The position numbers and the translations under genes were made by a program. A model generated the notes under the pieces. That model did not search any database. It saw nothing but the letters and a program-made list of their open reading frames with translations, and was not told where the DNA came from. A DNA stretch of 64,000 nt. Origin: an uncultured Bacteroidia bacterium (lineage in GTDB: Bacteria > Bacteroidota > Bacteroidia > Bacteroidales > UBA932). This document shows positions 51,085-60,000 of the stretch, one piece after another (the first letter of the stretch is position 1; every line of letters starts with the position of its first letter). Location of the stretch: NCBI GenBank assembly GCA_902790635.1, contig CADASN010000003.1:124001-188000 (forward strand), written 5' to 3'.

Positions 51085-52472
51085 AATCAGGGATTCTTCG
51101 GACCATAGCCGGGAAACTGGGCATAGACAAAGCCATCGCATACTCGTCTGGGGCGCGGATATTCCAGGCGTTAGCCGGAGTCGTGTCCATTTTCTTCATC
51201 GCCGCATTCTTGACGGGAGACGAGCAGGGTTACTATTATACCTTTGCCAGTATCCTGGCTATCCAGATATTCTTCGAACTGGGTTTTACGGATATCATGA
51301 CCCAGTATGTCGCGCATGAAGCAGCACATTTGAAACTGAACGGGGATCTGCGTTATGAAGGGGAAGAACGATACCGCTCGCGCTTGACATATCTGATCCA
51401 CTTCTGCCTGAAATGGTATTTGGTGATTGCCATAGCTTTCTTTATCGTTGTCAACATCGTCGGCTTCGTCTTTTTCAGTTCGTATGGGACCGAAGGCGCG
51501 GAGATCAATTGGAAGATGCCGTGGCTTTTGCTCTCATTCAGTACTTCGATCAAGTTGCTGCAATCTCCTTTTACTGCTATTTTCAGTGGCTTGGGGAAGG
51601 TTAAGGAGATGATGCAAATCTCTTTTTACCAGCAACTGGTCATCCCGGTATCACAGTGGGTTCTGTTTGCCTGCGGACTCAAGCTGTATGTTGTCGGTAT
51701 CGGATCCATGCTGGGAGCCTTGATTTGGTTTGTCTTTATCCTCAGGTCGGAACTGAAAGATCTTTTCCTGAATCTTTTCAGGGAAAAGGTGACCGAGAAG
51801 ATAAGTTATTTCAAGGAAATCTTCCCGTATCAATGGCGGATTGCGGTCAGTTGGATCAGCGGGTATTTTATCTTCCAGCTGTTTAATCCCGTACTGTTTG
51901 CTACAGAAGGTCCAGTCGTCGCCGGCCAAATGGGCATGACATTGAATGTCATGAATGCTATCCAGGCTTTGGTCCTGAGTTGGCAGAACACAAAGGTTCC
52001 AGCATATTCTGCATGGATTGAGATGAAGCAATATAAGCAGCTGGACAAGGTTTTTAATCAGACGACCCGGCAAGTGATGCTGATCTGCTCTTCACTGCTG
52101 GCTATTATGTTTGCCGGTGTATGGTTCCTGCGCGTGACCCATATGGGCTTCAGGGATAGCGAATTGGGGTCGCGTTTCCTGGATTATGTACCCATGGCGA
52201 TCCTGTTCATTCCGTATTTAGTGAATCAGATGGTCAATTCATGGGCCATTTATCTCCGCTGTCACAAGCAGGAGCCCTATCTGATTACTTCTATAGCAGG
52301 GGGTGTTTTGCAGTGTCTGTCCGTGTTTACCGTGGGGAAGATTTTTGGGCTGTATGGCATCGTGATAGGATATGCGACCATCGCCATGGTACTGTTCCCG
52401 GTGAACTATTTTATTTTCAAAAGAAAAAAGCATGAGTGGCATCAAGACGGGGTCTCCCTTGCTGGCAATTAA
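51081..52472 (+). CDS. wzx: Wzx-type polysaccharide flippase
   Basis: This 463-residue inner-membrane protein has about twelve helices of the MOP/MATE-type flippase superfamily and probably moves the undecaprenyl-linked repeat unit across the membrane. The start at 51081 (KSGILRTIAGKLGIDKAIAY) overlaps the epimerase stop by four bases; upstream codons lie in the epimerase gene. The central part carries long soluble loops (about residues 80-110), as in some Bacteroidales Wzx. With wzy at 59997 it shows that the locus follows the Wzx/Wzy route. Confidence 0.82.
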   Translation: MKSGILRTIAGKLGIDKAIAYSSGARIFQALAGVVSIFFIAAFLTGDEQGYYYTFASILAIQIFFELGFTDIMTQYVAHEAAHLKLNGDLRYEGEERYRSRLTYLIHFCLKWYLVIAIAFFIVVNIVGFVFFSSYGTEGAEINWKMPWLLLSFSTSIKLLQSPFTAIFSGLGKVKEMMQISFYQQLVIPVSQWVLFACGLKLYVVGIGSMLGALIWFVFILRSELKDLFLNLFREKVTEKISYFKEIFPYQWRIAVSWISGYFIFQLFNPVLFATEGPVVAGQMGMTLNVMNAIQALVLSWQNTKVPAYSAWIEMKQYKQLDKVFNQTTRQVMLICSSLLAIMFAGVWFLRVTHMGFRDSELGSRFLDYVPMAILFIPYLVNQMVNSWAIYLRCHKQEPYLITSIAGGVLQCLSVFTVGKIFGLYGIVIGYATIAMVLFPVNYFIFKRKKHEWHQDGVSLAGN

Positions 52473-53370
52473 TATCCCGATTTACAACCGGAGCGTATTT
52501 CTTGACAAGATGTTGTCCTCCTTTCTGGCGGACCAGGATTTGTTTGAAGACAAAGTCTCCTTGTTTATTTCGGACAATTGCTCTAGCGAACCTCTGGCGG
52601 ACATCGTTGAACGCTATCGGGAAAAAGGGTTGTGTGTCAGATACAGTCGCAACGAAAGCAATATAGGCGGTGACGGTAATATCCGAAAGTGCTTCAGGCA
52701 GATGGGCGGCAAGTATGTCTGGGCTCTTGGCAGTGATGACATCCCCGCACCGGGTGTCCTGCGACGGATCATCGGGATTTTGGAAAACGGAGATTATGGG
52801 TTGCTGCATCTGGACAATCATTCCGGCAATAACGGTTTCACCGAATTTGATTCTGCAGATGATTTCTTCCTCAAGGTACATGTATGGATGACTTTTATCA
52901 GCGGTAATATCGTGGCGGCCCGGTTCATACAGGACATCCCTCTGGAACAATATGAGCAGACTTCCCTGCAGCAGATACCTTTGTTCCTGGCGGCCGGCTA
53001 TGGTTCGGAACGGAATGCCATCCTGAGTTGCGATTATTTATCCCCCGATTCGGATGCCTCCAACAACGGCGGTTACAATCTTTTCAAGGTCTTCTGTGAC
53101 AATTTTCTCTCAATGCTGGAATCGGCGGTCAACGCCGGGACCATGTCGCCAAAGACATTCCGGGAGATCAAGAGAGTGACATTCAGAGATTTTCTGGCAG
53201 AGAATTTCATCATTCCCTTGCTCATACTGCGCAAGGACAGCGGGTTTAACGTTGCAGGTGCGTGGGGTATGGTCTTCCGTCATTACGGAAGCTGCCCTTA
53301 TAGTTATTATTATCTGGCCAGAAAACTGGCTGGAGCTTTCGTCAACAAGTTTTTCCGGAGGAGCAAATGA
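52432..53370 (+). CDS. GT2 family glycosyltransferase
   Basis: This 312-residue cytoplasmic transferase has a GT-A start (LAINIPIYNRSVFLDKML, then FISDNCSSE) and the acidic metal motif in WALGSDDIPAPG near residue 104. It should add one sugar to the lipid-linked repeat unit. The gene overlaps wzx by 41 bases, which is long and supports tight coupling. The donor sugar cannot be read from the sequence. Confidence 0.83.
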   Translation: MSGIKTGSPLLAINIPIYNRSVFLDKMLSSFLADQDLFEDKVSLFISDNCSSEPLADIVERYREKGLCVRYSRNESNIGGDGNIRKCFRQMGGKYVWALGSDDIPAPGVLRRIIGILENGDYGLLHLDNHSGNNGFTEFDSADDFFLKVHVWMTFISGNIVAARFIQDIPLEQYEQTSLQQIPLFLAAGYGSERNAILSCDYLSPDSDASNNGGYNLFKVFCDNFLSMLESAVNAGTMSPKTFREIKRVTFRDFLAENFIIPLLILRKDSGFNVAGAWGMVFRHYGSCPYSYYYLARKLAGAFVNKFFRRSK

Positions 53371-54020
53371 AAGCAATCAAGCAGACATTGATGATCCTTG
53401 CTTCGGGGATTCACCACTTCTTTTGGCCGTACCGGCGGAAAGCACGTTGGATGGAGTTCGTCAGTTTCCTTCGGGGCGAGTGGCTTCGCAGGGATTTCAA
53501 TTCTTGCGGAAAGGGTGTTTACTTCGCCCGCATCCATCAACTTGTCGGTCAGAAATATATTTCAATTGGGGATGATACCGGGTTTGATCAGGACGTTTGC
53601 CTGACGGCCTGGGATTGTTATCCCGTTGATGGCGGAACTCAAGGGCATACGCCTTCCATAGACATCGGCAGCAATTGCCATTTTGGTGCCTGGAATCATA
53701 TTACCGCCATCGACAGGGTTGTTATCGGCGATGGATGCCTGACCGGGAAGTGGGTGACGATCAGTGATAACAATCATGGCGAGATGAGCCTCGAAGATAT
53801 GCAGAAACGGCCCTCGGAAAGGAAACTGACCTCCAAAGGATCGGTCGTTATCGGCAAGAATGTCTGGATAGGAGATAAGGCGACGATTCTGTCCGGGGTG
53901 GAGATTGGTGACGGTGCCGTCGTCGCTGCCAACGCGGTGGTGACGAAAAGCATTCCTGGATATTGTGTGGCTGCAGGCAATCCTGCGAGAATTATCAAGA
54001 AAGTATTAGAAGATGAATAA
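53367..54020 (+). CDS. Left-handed beta-helix acyltransferase
   Basis: This 217-residue protein has hexapeptide repeats in its second half (SIDIGSNCHFGAWNHITAID, VVIGKNVWIGDKATILSGVE, AVVAANAVVTKSIPGYCVAAG). It belongs to the CatB/LacA/WbbJ-like O-acetyltransferases that use acetyl-CoA. It presumably acetylates a sugar of the repeat unit. It overlaps both neighbouring genes. Confidence 0.83.
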   Translation: MKAIKQTLMILASGIHHFFWPYRRKARWMEFVSFLRGEWLRRDFNSCGKGVYFARIHQLVGQKYISIGDDTGFDQDVCLTAWDCYPVDGGTQGHTPSIDIGSNCHFGAWNHITAIDRVVIGDGCLTGKWVTISDNNHGEMSLEDMQKRPSERKLTSKGSVVIGKNVWIGDKATILSGVEIGDGAVVAANAVVTKSIPGYCVAAGNPARIIKKVLEDE

Positions 54021-55086
54021 GAAAATCAGGGCAATAGCTTTATATCTTCCCCAGTTCCATCCTATTCCTGAAAATGACGAATGGTGGGGAAAAGGCTTCA
54101 CAGAGTGGACGAATGTCGGAAAGGCGAAAAGTCTTTTCCCGGGCCATTATCAACCCAGGATCCCCTCCGAGTTGGGCTATTATGATTTGCGTGTTCCGGA
54201 GACCCGGGAGGCGCAGGCGCAGCTTGCCCGTGAAGCCGGAATAGAGGGCTTCGCCTATTGGCATTATTGGTTTGGAAATGGAAGGATGCTACTGGAGCGG
54301 CCTTTCCGGGAGGTGCTCGCAAGCGGAAAACCGGATTTCCCTTTCTGCCTCTCCTGGGCCAATCATTCATGGTACGACAAGACCTGGAACAACAAGGGGT
54401 CGGACCGTCTGCTGATAGAGCAATTATATCCGGGACAGGAAGATTATGACCGCCATTTTGAATATGTCCTGCCCGCCTTCAAAGACCCCAGATACATTAC
54501 GGTTGACGGAAAACCGTTGTTTTGCATCTATGCACCGTTCGCTACGGAAGAGATCAAGACATTCATGTCCAGATGGAGAGAACTTGCTTTGAAAAATGGG
54601 CTGAAAGGAATCTATTTCCTGGCATTGGCGCATGGTATGGACGAACTTTCCAAGGAAAAGGATTTCCCGTATGATGCGGTCTCGTATGATCCGTTATCCG
54701 ATTTCCGTTATGGCAGGCGCGGTATCTCGGACTATCTCTCTGCTGCCGCACATCATCTGTTCGGAATCCCCAAGATTCAGTCCTATTCGGCGTATGTGGA
54801 TTATTTCAAGAAACGGTTTCCGTGCGGGAAAGGATATGTGCCTGTCGTGAATCCGAACTTCGACCATACACCCAGAAGCGGCAAACAAGCCGTGACACTG
54901 GTCGGATCCACCCCGGAGCGTTTCAGGGACCTTGTCGAAACGGCTGGAACCGAACCGTATCTGCCGGATAGCGGCTTGCTGATCTTGCGTTCCTGGAATG
55001 AATGGGCAGAAGGTAACTATCTGGAGCCGGATATGCGATTTGGCCGGAGGTACTTGGATGCGGTCGCAGATGTTTTGAAAAAATAA
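54013..55086 (+). CDS. WbsX-like glycosyltransferase family protein
   Basis: This 357-residue protein belongs to the WbsX family found in O-antigen and capsule loci (fold related to GH99-type barrels). Typical stretches are AIALYLPQFHPIPENDEWWG, KGFTEWTNVGKA, GFAYWHYWFGNGRMLLERP, FPFCLSWANHSW and ILRSWNEWAEGNYLEPD. Members are annotated as glycosyltransferases, but the reaction is poorly proven. Confidence 0.85.
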   Translation: MNKKIRAIALYLPQFHPIPENDEWWGKGFTEWTNVGKAKSLFPGHYQPRIPSELGYYDLRVPETREAQAQLAREAGIEGFAYWHYWFGNGRMLLERPFREVLASGKPDFPFCLSWANHSWYDKTWNNKGSDRLLIEQLYPGQEDYDRHFEYVLPAFKDPRYITVDGKPLFCIYAPFATEEIKTFMSRWRELALKNGLKGIYFLALAHGMDELSKEKDFPYDAVSYDPLSDFRYGRRGISDYLSAAAHHLFGIPKIQSYSAYVDYFKKRFPCGKGYVPVVNPNFDHTPRSGKQAVTLVGSTPERFRDLVETAGTEPYLPDSGLLILRSWNEWAEGNYLEPDMRFGRRYLDAVADVLKK

Positions 55087-55090
55087 GAGC

Positions 55091-55663
55091 ATGTGGCAGA
55101 GATTCATCGTACTGCTTAATCTTCTCCGCTTCAAGGTTCGGGGTGTTGTCCATGGTAGCAGCATGCGCATCAGGGGTTTTGTGGGCCTTGAACTCATGAA
55201 AGGCGGAAGGATGTCCATTGGGGACGGCTTTGTCTGCAGTAGTGGCAACATGAGTAATCCCATGGGCCGCAACGTCCGGAGTTTCTTCCGCATTCATCCG
55301 GGAGCGGAGTTGCGGATCGGCAACAACGTCGGCATCTCATCTTCCTGTCTTTGGTGCCGGGAGCGGATCGTGATCGAAGACAATGTCAAGATCGGGGCGA
55401 TGTGCATCATCACGGACACGGATTGCCACGCGATGGATCCAGTGCTGCGGGCGGATGTGGCGACTGACGCCGCGAATGCCGCGCACGCACCGGTCACCAT
55501 CAAGGAGAATGCTTTTATCGGTGCTTCATCCCTGATCGGGAAAGGGGTGACGATCGGGCGGAACTCAGTCGTCGGGATGGGTTCCGTGGTCACACGTGAC
55601 ATCCCCGACAATCAGGTGTGGGCAGGCAATCCTGCCAAGTTTATCCGTGAAATAACAGCATGA
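55091..55663 (+). CDS. Left-handed beta-helix acetyltransferase (possible FdtC-type)
   Basis: This 190-residue hexapeptide-repeat protein ends with FIGASSLIGKGVTIGRNSVV and NQVWAGNPAKFIRE, typical of maltose/serine-O-acetyltransferase-like enzymes. Its position directly before two FdtA-like genes and ahead of an FdtB-like aminotransferase suggests that it N-acetylates dTDP-Fuc3N, like FdtC. Its ATGA overlap with the next gene supports this block. Confidence 0.8.
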   Translation: MWQRFIVLLNLLRFKVRGVVHGSSMRIRGFVGLELMKGGRMSIGDGFVCSSGNMSNPMGRNVRSFFRIHPGAELRIGNNVGISSSCLWCRERIVIEDNVKIGAMCIITDTDCHAMDPVLRADVATDAANAAHAPVTIKENAFIGASSLIGKGVTIGRNSVVGMGSVVTRDIPDNQVWAGNPAKFIREITA

Positions 55664-56079
55664 TGACGATTCAGGATGTAAAACTGCTGGATCTCCCCAA
55701 GATTTGCGATTCGCGCGGAAACCTGTCTTTCCTGGAGAACAACGCCCAGATCCCGTTCGAAATCAAACGGGTTTACTGGATCTATGACGTTCCGGGAGGG
55801 GAGGACCGCGAAGCGCATGCTTTCCGGGAGAATCAGGAACTGATCATTGCTTTGTCAGGGGCGTTCGACATTTTGGTCGATGATGGCTTGAGCCGGAAGA
55901 AATATACCCTCAACAGGTCGCATTATGGCTTGTACATCCCCCAGGGAATCTGGCGCGTGATGGATAATTTCTCGACCAATGCCCTGGCGCTTGAATTGGC
56001 ATCGACCAAATATAATACGGCGGATTATATTATTGATTATGAAGAATACAGACGACTCCGGGAAGCCGGGGAGATTTAG
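55660..56079 (+). CDS. FdtA-like dTDP-4-keto-6-deoxyglucose 3,4-ketoisomerase, first copy
   Basis: This 139-residue cupin-fold isomerase has DSRGNLSFLENN, FEIKRVYWIYDVPGGEDREAH, SGAFDILVDDG, and YIPQGIWRVMDNFS in family order. FdtA/QdtA enzymes move the keto group from C-4 to C-3 so that an FdtB-type aminotransferase can act. In this copy the usual RG.HAH stretch reads EDREAHAF, so one metal or substrate-site His is replaced (AHAF for HAH), unlike in the second copy. It overlaps the second copy by 41 bases. Confidence 0.85.
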   Translation: MMTIQDVKLLDLPKICDSRGNLSFLENNAQIPFEIKRVYWIYDVPGGEDREAHAFRENQELIIALSGAFDILVDDGLSRKKYTLNRSHYGLYIPQGIWRVMDNFSTNALALELASTKYNTADYIIDYEEYRRLREAGEI

Positions 56080-56497
56080 TGTCTCCGACTGCAGGATCCT
56101 GGAGTTTGACAAACACCACAGCGATCGGAAAGGCAACCTCACCGTGATCGAGAACGGGGAGACGCTCCCGTTTGACGTCAAGCGTGTCTATTATCTTTAT
56201 GACGTCCCGGCCGGAGAAGCCCGTGGTTCCCATGCCCACCGTTCGCTGGAGCAACTGATGGTCGCTGCAGCGGGCTCGTTTTCCGTTACCCTGGACGATG
56301 GAAGGGAGAAAAAGACATTCTTCCTCAATCGTCCGAATCAGGGACTGTATATCAAGCCCGGGATGTGGCGCGATCTGTCAGACTTCTGCTCTGGAGCCGT
56401 TTGCATGGTCCTGGCGTCTGAGGTTTATCAAGAAGAAGATTATATCCGGGATTACCAAGAATTCCTGGAGTTTGTAAATAGTAAAGAAACAAAATGA
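56039..56497 (+). CDS. FdtA-like 3,4-ketoisomerase, second copy
   Basis: This 152-residue paralogue of the preceding gene has DRKGNLTVIENG, FDVKRVYYLYDVPAGEARGS followed by HAHRS, AAGSFSVTLDDG and YIKPGMWRDLSDFC. It keeps the complete HAH site, so it is the better candidate for the active isomerase. The start at 56039 lies within the first copy. Tandem copies may work as a heteromer or make different isomers (Fuc3N and Qui3N types). Confidence 0.85.
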   Translation: MKNTDDSGKPGRFSVSDCRILEFDKHHSDRKGNLTVIENGETLPFDVKRVYYLYDVPAGEARGSHAHRSLEQLMVAAAGSFSVTLDDGREKKTFFLNRPNQGLYIKPGMWRDLSDFCSGAVCMVLASEVYQEEDYIRDYQEFLEFVNSKETK

Positions 56498-57732
56498 AAG
56501 AACAATATTTCGTATTGCTTGGCGGCAACAAGCTCCTTTGGGGGCAGGTTTGCAAATTGCGTGAATTCGGATACAAGGTAATCGTGGTGGCCTGGAACGA
56601 CCAACCGGACATCACCGGGGATCTCTTTATCCAGATGGACGTGAAAGATGCTCCAGGCATCGTGGCGCGGCTGGAGGAAATGGGCCTGCGCGGAAAAGTA
56701 GGTGGAGCGCTTTCCAGCATCGACCTCGCAGCGCCGACCGTGAACGCCATCAACCGCTGGTGCGGCAACAAGACGATGCCGGAGAAATTTGACCGCGTCC
56801 TGTCCAAGAACGAGATGCGGGATGCCTGGATGGCGGCCGGCGTCTTCAACCGGATATCCAGGATGGATGATGAGATGAGCCTGGATGAGATCTTCGAGGC
56901 GTCTTCCCGGATGAAGCTGATCTGCAAACCGGATGTTTCTGCCAGTTCCCGTGGTATCACGATCCTGGAGAAAGGACAGACGCGCGAGGCCCTGGCAGAA
57001 GCTGTCAAAAAGGCGAAGGAAACTTCTTTCAATCATCGCTGCCTGATCGAAGAATTCGTTGAAGGAGAAGAGTTTACGGTGGACATGCTGGGCGATGCCT
57101 ACGGTCATGTCAACTGTTACGGCAGTTCGATCCAACACCATTCCCTGTATGCATTGAACAATCATGTCACCGTGATCCACCACTGGAACTCCCGCAAATA
57201 CGACGACGCGACTTGGAACCGGATTGCCGATTTCGGTATCCAGTGCTACAAGGCGCTCGGCCTGCACAGCATGTTCGGGCATCTGGAGATCATCATGAAG
57301 GAAGACGGGTCTTTCACGCCGGTTGAGATGGGGGCCCGCTCCAGCGGCTTTATCTGCAGCCATACGGTCAGTGCGGCTTCCGGGCATGACTATCTGGGAG
57401 ATTACGTCAAAATGCTGCACGGAGGTGAGATCGAGCCGGGCAATTACCTCAACGGCCCCAATGCATCGATGTGGTTCGGCTACGACATCCCGTCGAATTC
57501 TTATTCCGTCAAGGAGACCGATATCACCAAATTCCTGGACCCGCGCATTACCGTTCTGTATGAGAACCATGCCGGGCTCAAGGTGCATGAACATTACGGC
57601 GACTACATCAACGACGGCGACCGCGACAAGTTCGGCTACGCCATTCTCTGCGGTCCGCGGGACATCTTGACCTACGAGAGTGTTTCCGAATCCAACGAAC
57701 GTTTCCTGGATGAATTTCTGGGCAGAAAATAA
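56494..57732 (+). CDS. ATP-grasp domain ligase
   Basis: This 412-residue protein has the ATP-grasp fold: LLGGNKLLWGQVCKLREFG at the N-terminus, KPDVSASSRGI (ATP-binding lysine and loop), IEEFVEGEEFTVDML and FTPVEMGARSSGF with metal ligands. Such enzymes couple carboxylic acids, often amino acids, to amines. Sitting between FdtA and FdtB genes, it may attach an amino acid to the sugar amine made by this block, but the substrates are unknown. Confidence 0.82.
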   Translation: MKEQYFVLLGGNKLLWGQVCKLREFGYKVIVVAWNDQPDITGDLFIQMDVKDAPGIVARLEEMGLRGKVGGALSSIDLAAPTVNAINRWCGNKTMPEKFDRVLSKNEMRDAWMAAGVFNRISRMDDEMSLDEIFEASSRMKLICKPDVSASSRGITILEKGQTREALAEAVKKAKETSFNHRCLIEEFVEGEEFTVDMLGDAYGHVNCYGSSIQHHSLYALNNHVTVIHHWNSRKYDDATWNRIADFGIQCYKALGLHSMFGHLEIIMKEDGSFTPVEMGARSSGFICSHTVSAASGHDYLGDYVKMLHGGEIEPGNYLNGPNASMWFGYDIPSNSYSVKETDITKFLDPRITVLYENHAGLKVHEHYGDYINDGDRDKFGYAILCGPRDILTYESVSESNERFLDEFLGRK

Positions 57733-57744
57733 GAACGAATCAAT

Positions 57745-58845
57745 ATGATCCCTTTTCTTTCATTAAAGGATGTTACCGGACTTCATGGAGAAGAGATTCG
57801 GGAAGCAGTCCGCCGTGTCGTGGACAGTGGCTGGTATCTTCAGGGTGCGGAAAATGAAAAGTTTGAGCAGGATTATTCCCGGTTTATCGGGACGGAATAT
57901 ACGATCGGCTGCGCCAATGGACTGGATGCTTTGATCTGGATTTTCCGGGCATACATCGAGATGGGGGTGATGCAACCCGGGGACGAGGTGATCGTTCCGG
58001 CCAATACTTTCATCGCTACGATTCTCGCGATCACCGAGAATGGTCTGGTCCCCGTGCTTTGTGAACCGCGTCCGGATACCCTGGAACTCGATGACAGCCT
58101 GGTGGAGGCACTGATTGGCCCGAAGACGAAGGCCATTGCGCTGGTCCACCTGTATGGCCGGATCGCCTATACCGAAAAGATCGGCGCCTTGTGCCGGAAA
58201 TACGGCTTGAAACTGATTGAGGACAATGCCCAGGCTCACGGATGCCTCTATTCTGACGGTCGGATGACTGGCAGCCTCGGAGATGCGGCCGGACATAGTT
58301 TTTATCCGGGCAAGAATCTGGGCGCTTTGGGTGACGGTGGCGCTGTGACGACAAGCGACGGGGAGTTGGCAAAGACAGTCCGTGCCCTGGCGAATTATGG
58401 TAGCTACAAGAAATATGTATTTGGCTATTGTGGACGGAACAGTCGCCTGGATGAGATCCAGGCCGCAGTCCTGAATGTCAAATTGAAGTATCTGGTGGAG
58501 GACAACCTTCATCGCAAGGAAGTGGCGAATTATTACTATGACCATCTGGACAACCCGTCCATCACCCTTCCGGCCAGGCTTCCGGATGCGCAGAACGCCT
58601 ATCATCTTTTCCCCATCTTGTGCACCCGTCGGGATGAACTGCAGAAATACCTTTCTGATCAAGGTGTCGGGACCATTATCCATTACCCGATTCCGCCGCA
58701 CAAGCAGGAATGCTACCGGGAGTGGAACCATCTTTCTTTCCCTGTGACGGAGCAGATCGCTGCGCAGGAACTGAGCCTGCCGATCGGCCCTTCCATCCGG
58801 ATGGAAGAAGTGCAGGAAGTCGTTTCCCTGATCAACCGTTTTTAG
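57745..58845 (+). CDS. DegT/DnrJ/EryC1 aminotransferase, FdtB-like
   Basis: This 366-residue PLP aminotransferase probably makes dTDP-3-amino-3,6-dideoxyhexose (Fuc3N or Qui3N). It has [45 protein letters not shown] and the PLP lysine in [32 protein letters not shown] and HLFPIL complete the family pattern. Together with the two FdtA copies and the acetyltransferase it forms a full dTDP-3-acylamino-sugar block. Confidence 0.88.
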   Translation: MIPFLSLKDVTGLHGEEIREAVRRVVDSGWYLQGAENEKFEQDYSRFIGTEYTIGCANGLDALIWIFRAYIEMGVMQPGDEVIVPANTFIATILAITENGLVPVLCEPRPDTLELDDSLVEALIGPKTKAIALVHLYGRIAYTEKIGALCRKYGLKLIEDNAQAHGCLYSDGRMTGSLGDAAGHSFYPGKNLGALGDGGAVTTSDGELAKTVRALANYGSYKKYVFGYCGRNSRLDEIQAAVLNVKLKYLVEDNLHRKEVANYYYDHLDNPSITLPARLPDAQNAYHLFPILCTRRDELQKYLSDQGVGTIIHYPIPPHKQECYREWNHLSFPVTEQIAAQELSLPIGPSIRMEEVQEVVSLINRF

Positions 58846-58863
58846 CTCGCAGACAGCGTCTTG

Positions 58864-60000
58864 ATGACATACCTGATTTACGCTCCCGGAATCTCCGGTC
58901 ACAATATTGAGTACCTCGGCCATATATGGAAGCATATTTGTGTGGGGCGTCCGGAGGATTCATTCGTATTCGTCACCCCGGGGCGTTTCCCGTCTGTTGT
59001 GGCTGAGCTGGGCTGGCCCGAATTGCCGAATGTGCGTTTCGATTGCTATTCGGACGAAGAGGCCGAAGTCCTGGACTCTGACCGCAAGCTGGCCCGCTCA
59101 AGGATGATCTGCCGGGTACTGCGCGCGCGGATCCGGCGGCACCAGGCCGATATGGTTTATGTTCAATTCTTGATCGAGACGCTTCCGCTGGCTCCGTTCC
59201 TGTTGCCCCGGAAAGCGCGAATGACCGGCATCATCTATAAGATTTACCTTTACGAGTGGAAAGAATCTTCCCGACTGCGCAAACTGGCACACGTGTGCAA
59301 ATATTGGCTGTTTGCCCGTTCGAAGCGTTACGCCTCCGTCCTGCTGCTGAATGACCCGGTCAGCGCCCGGCTGCTTTGCAAGTTGTATCGGACAGACAAA
59401 TTCCGGCCCATCACCGATCCCTTTATGGAATTGCAGCGAAAAGGGGAGTCCTTCCGGTCATTGCACGGAATCGCCGGTGACGCAGTGGTCCTTTCGCATT
59501 TCGGGACGCTTCAACGCCGCAAGGGCACGATGGCTATTGTAGAGTCACTCAAGTTGTTGGATGCACAGGAGCGCAGCAGGTATGTCTTTGTCTTTGCCGG
59601 TAAGGTGATGGAGGATATCAAAGAGGAGTTTTATCGGAAGATGGATGGCATCCGGGAGGTGCGGACCGTCGTGCTGGACGGATTCCTTCCGTACGATGAA
59701 TTGGCAGATCTGATCGTGGCCTCGGATGCCCTGCTGATCCCCTATCTGGAGACTGGCCAGAGTTCCGGACTGGTGGCTTATGCCTCGGAATTCGGTGTTC
59801 CGGTAGTCGCACCGGCCTCCGGGATGATCGGAAAGCTGGTCCGGCGTTACCATCTGGGACTCACCATTTCTGAAGTGTCTCCGGACGCCTTGCATGCAGC
59901 CTATGGGAAGATTCAGGACGCCGGACGTCCCGGTACCGCTTATTGTGAAAGTCATACAGTCACGGAATTTACATCCGTGCTCTCTGATGCTTTGCGATGA
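58864..60000 (+). CDS. GT4-like glycosyltransferase
   Basis: This 378-residue protein has a GT-B fold. The donor-binding half contains VVLSHFGTLQRRKGTMAIVE, YVFVFAGKV, and the acidic LIPYLETGQSSGLVAYASEFGVPVVAP (GT4-type E(x)7E region, in part). The N-terminal half is less conserved. The ATG at 58864 is preferred to a TTG one codon upstream. It overlaps wzy by four bases. Confidence 0.8.
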   Translation: MTYLIYAPGISGHNIEYLGHIWKHICVGRPEDSFVFVTPGRFPSVVAELGWPELPNVRFDCYSDEEAEVLDSDRKLARSRMICRVLRARIRRHQADMVYVQFLIETLPLAPFLLPRKARMTGIIYKIYLYEWKESSRLRKLAHVCKYWLFARSKRYASVLLLNDPVSARLLCKLYRTDKFRPITDPFMELQRKGESFRSLHGIAGDAVVLSHFGTLQRRKGTMAIVESLKLLDAQERSRYVFVFAGKVMEDIKEEFYRKMDGIREVRTVVLDGFLPYDELADLIVASDALLIPYLETGQSSGLVAYASEFGVPVVAPASGMIGKLVRRYHLGLTISEVSPDALHAAYGKIQDAGRPGTAYCESHTVTEFTSVLSDALR

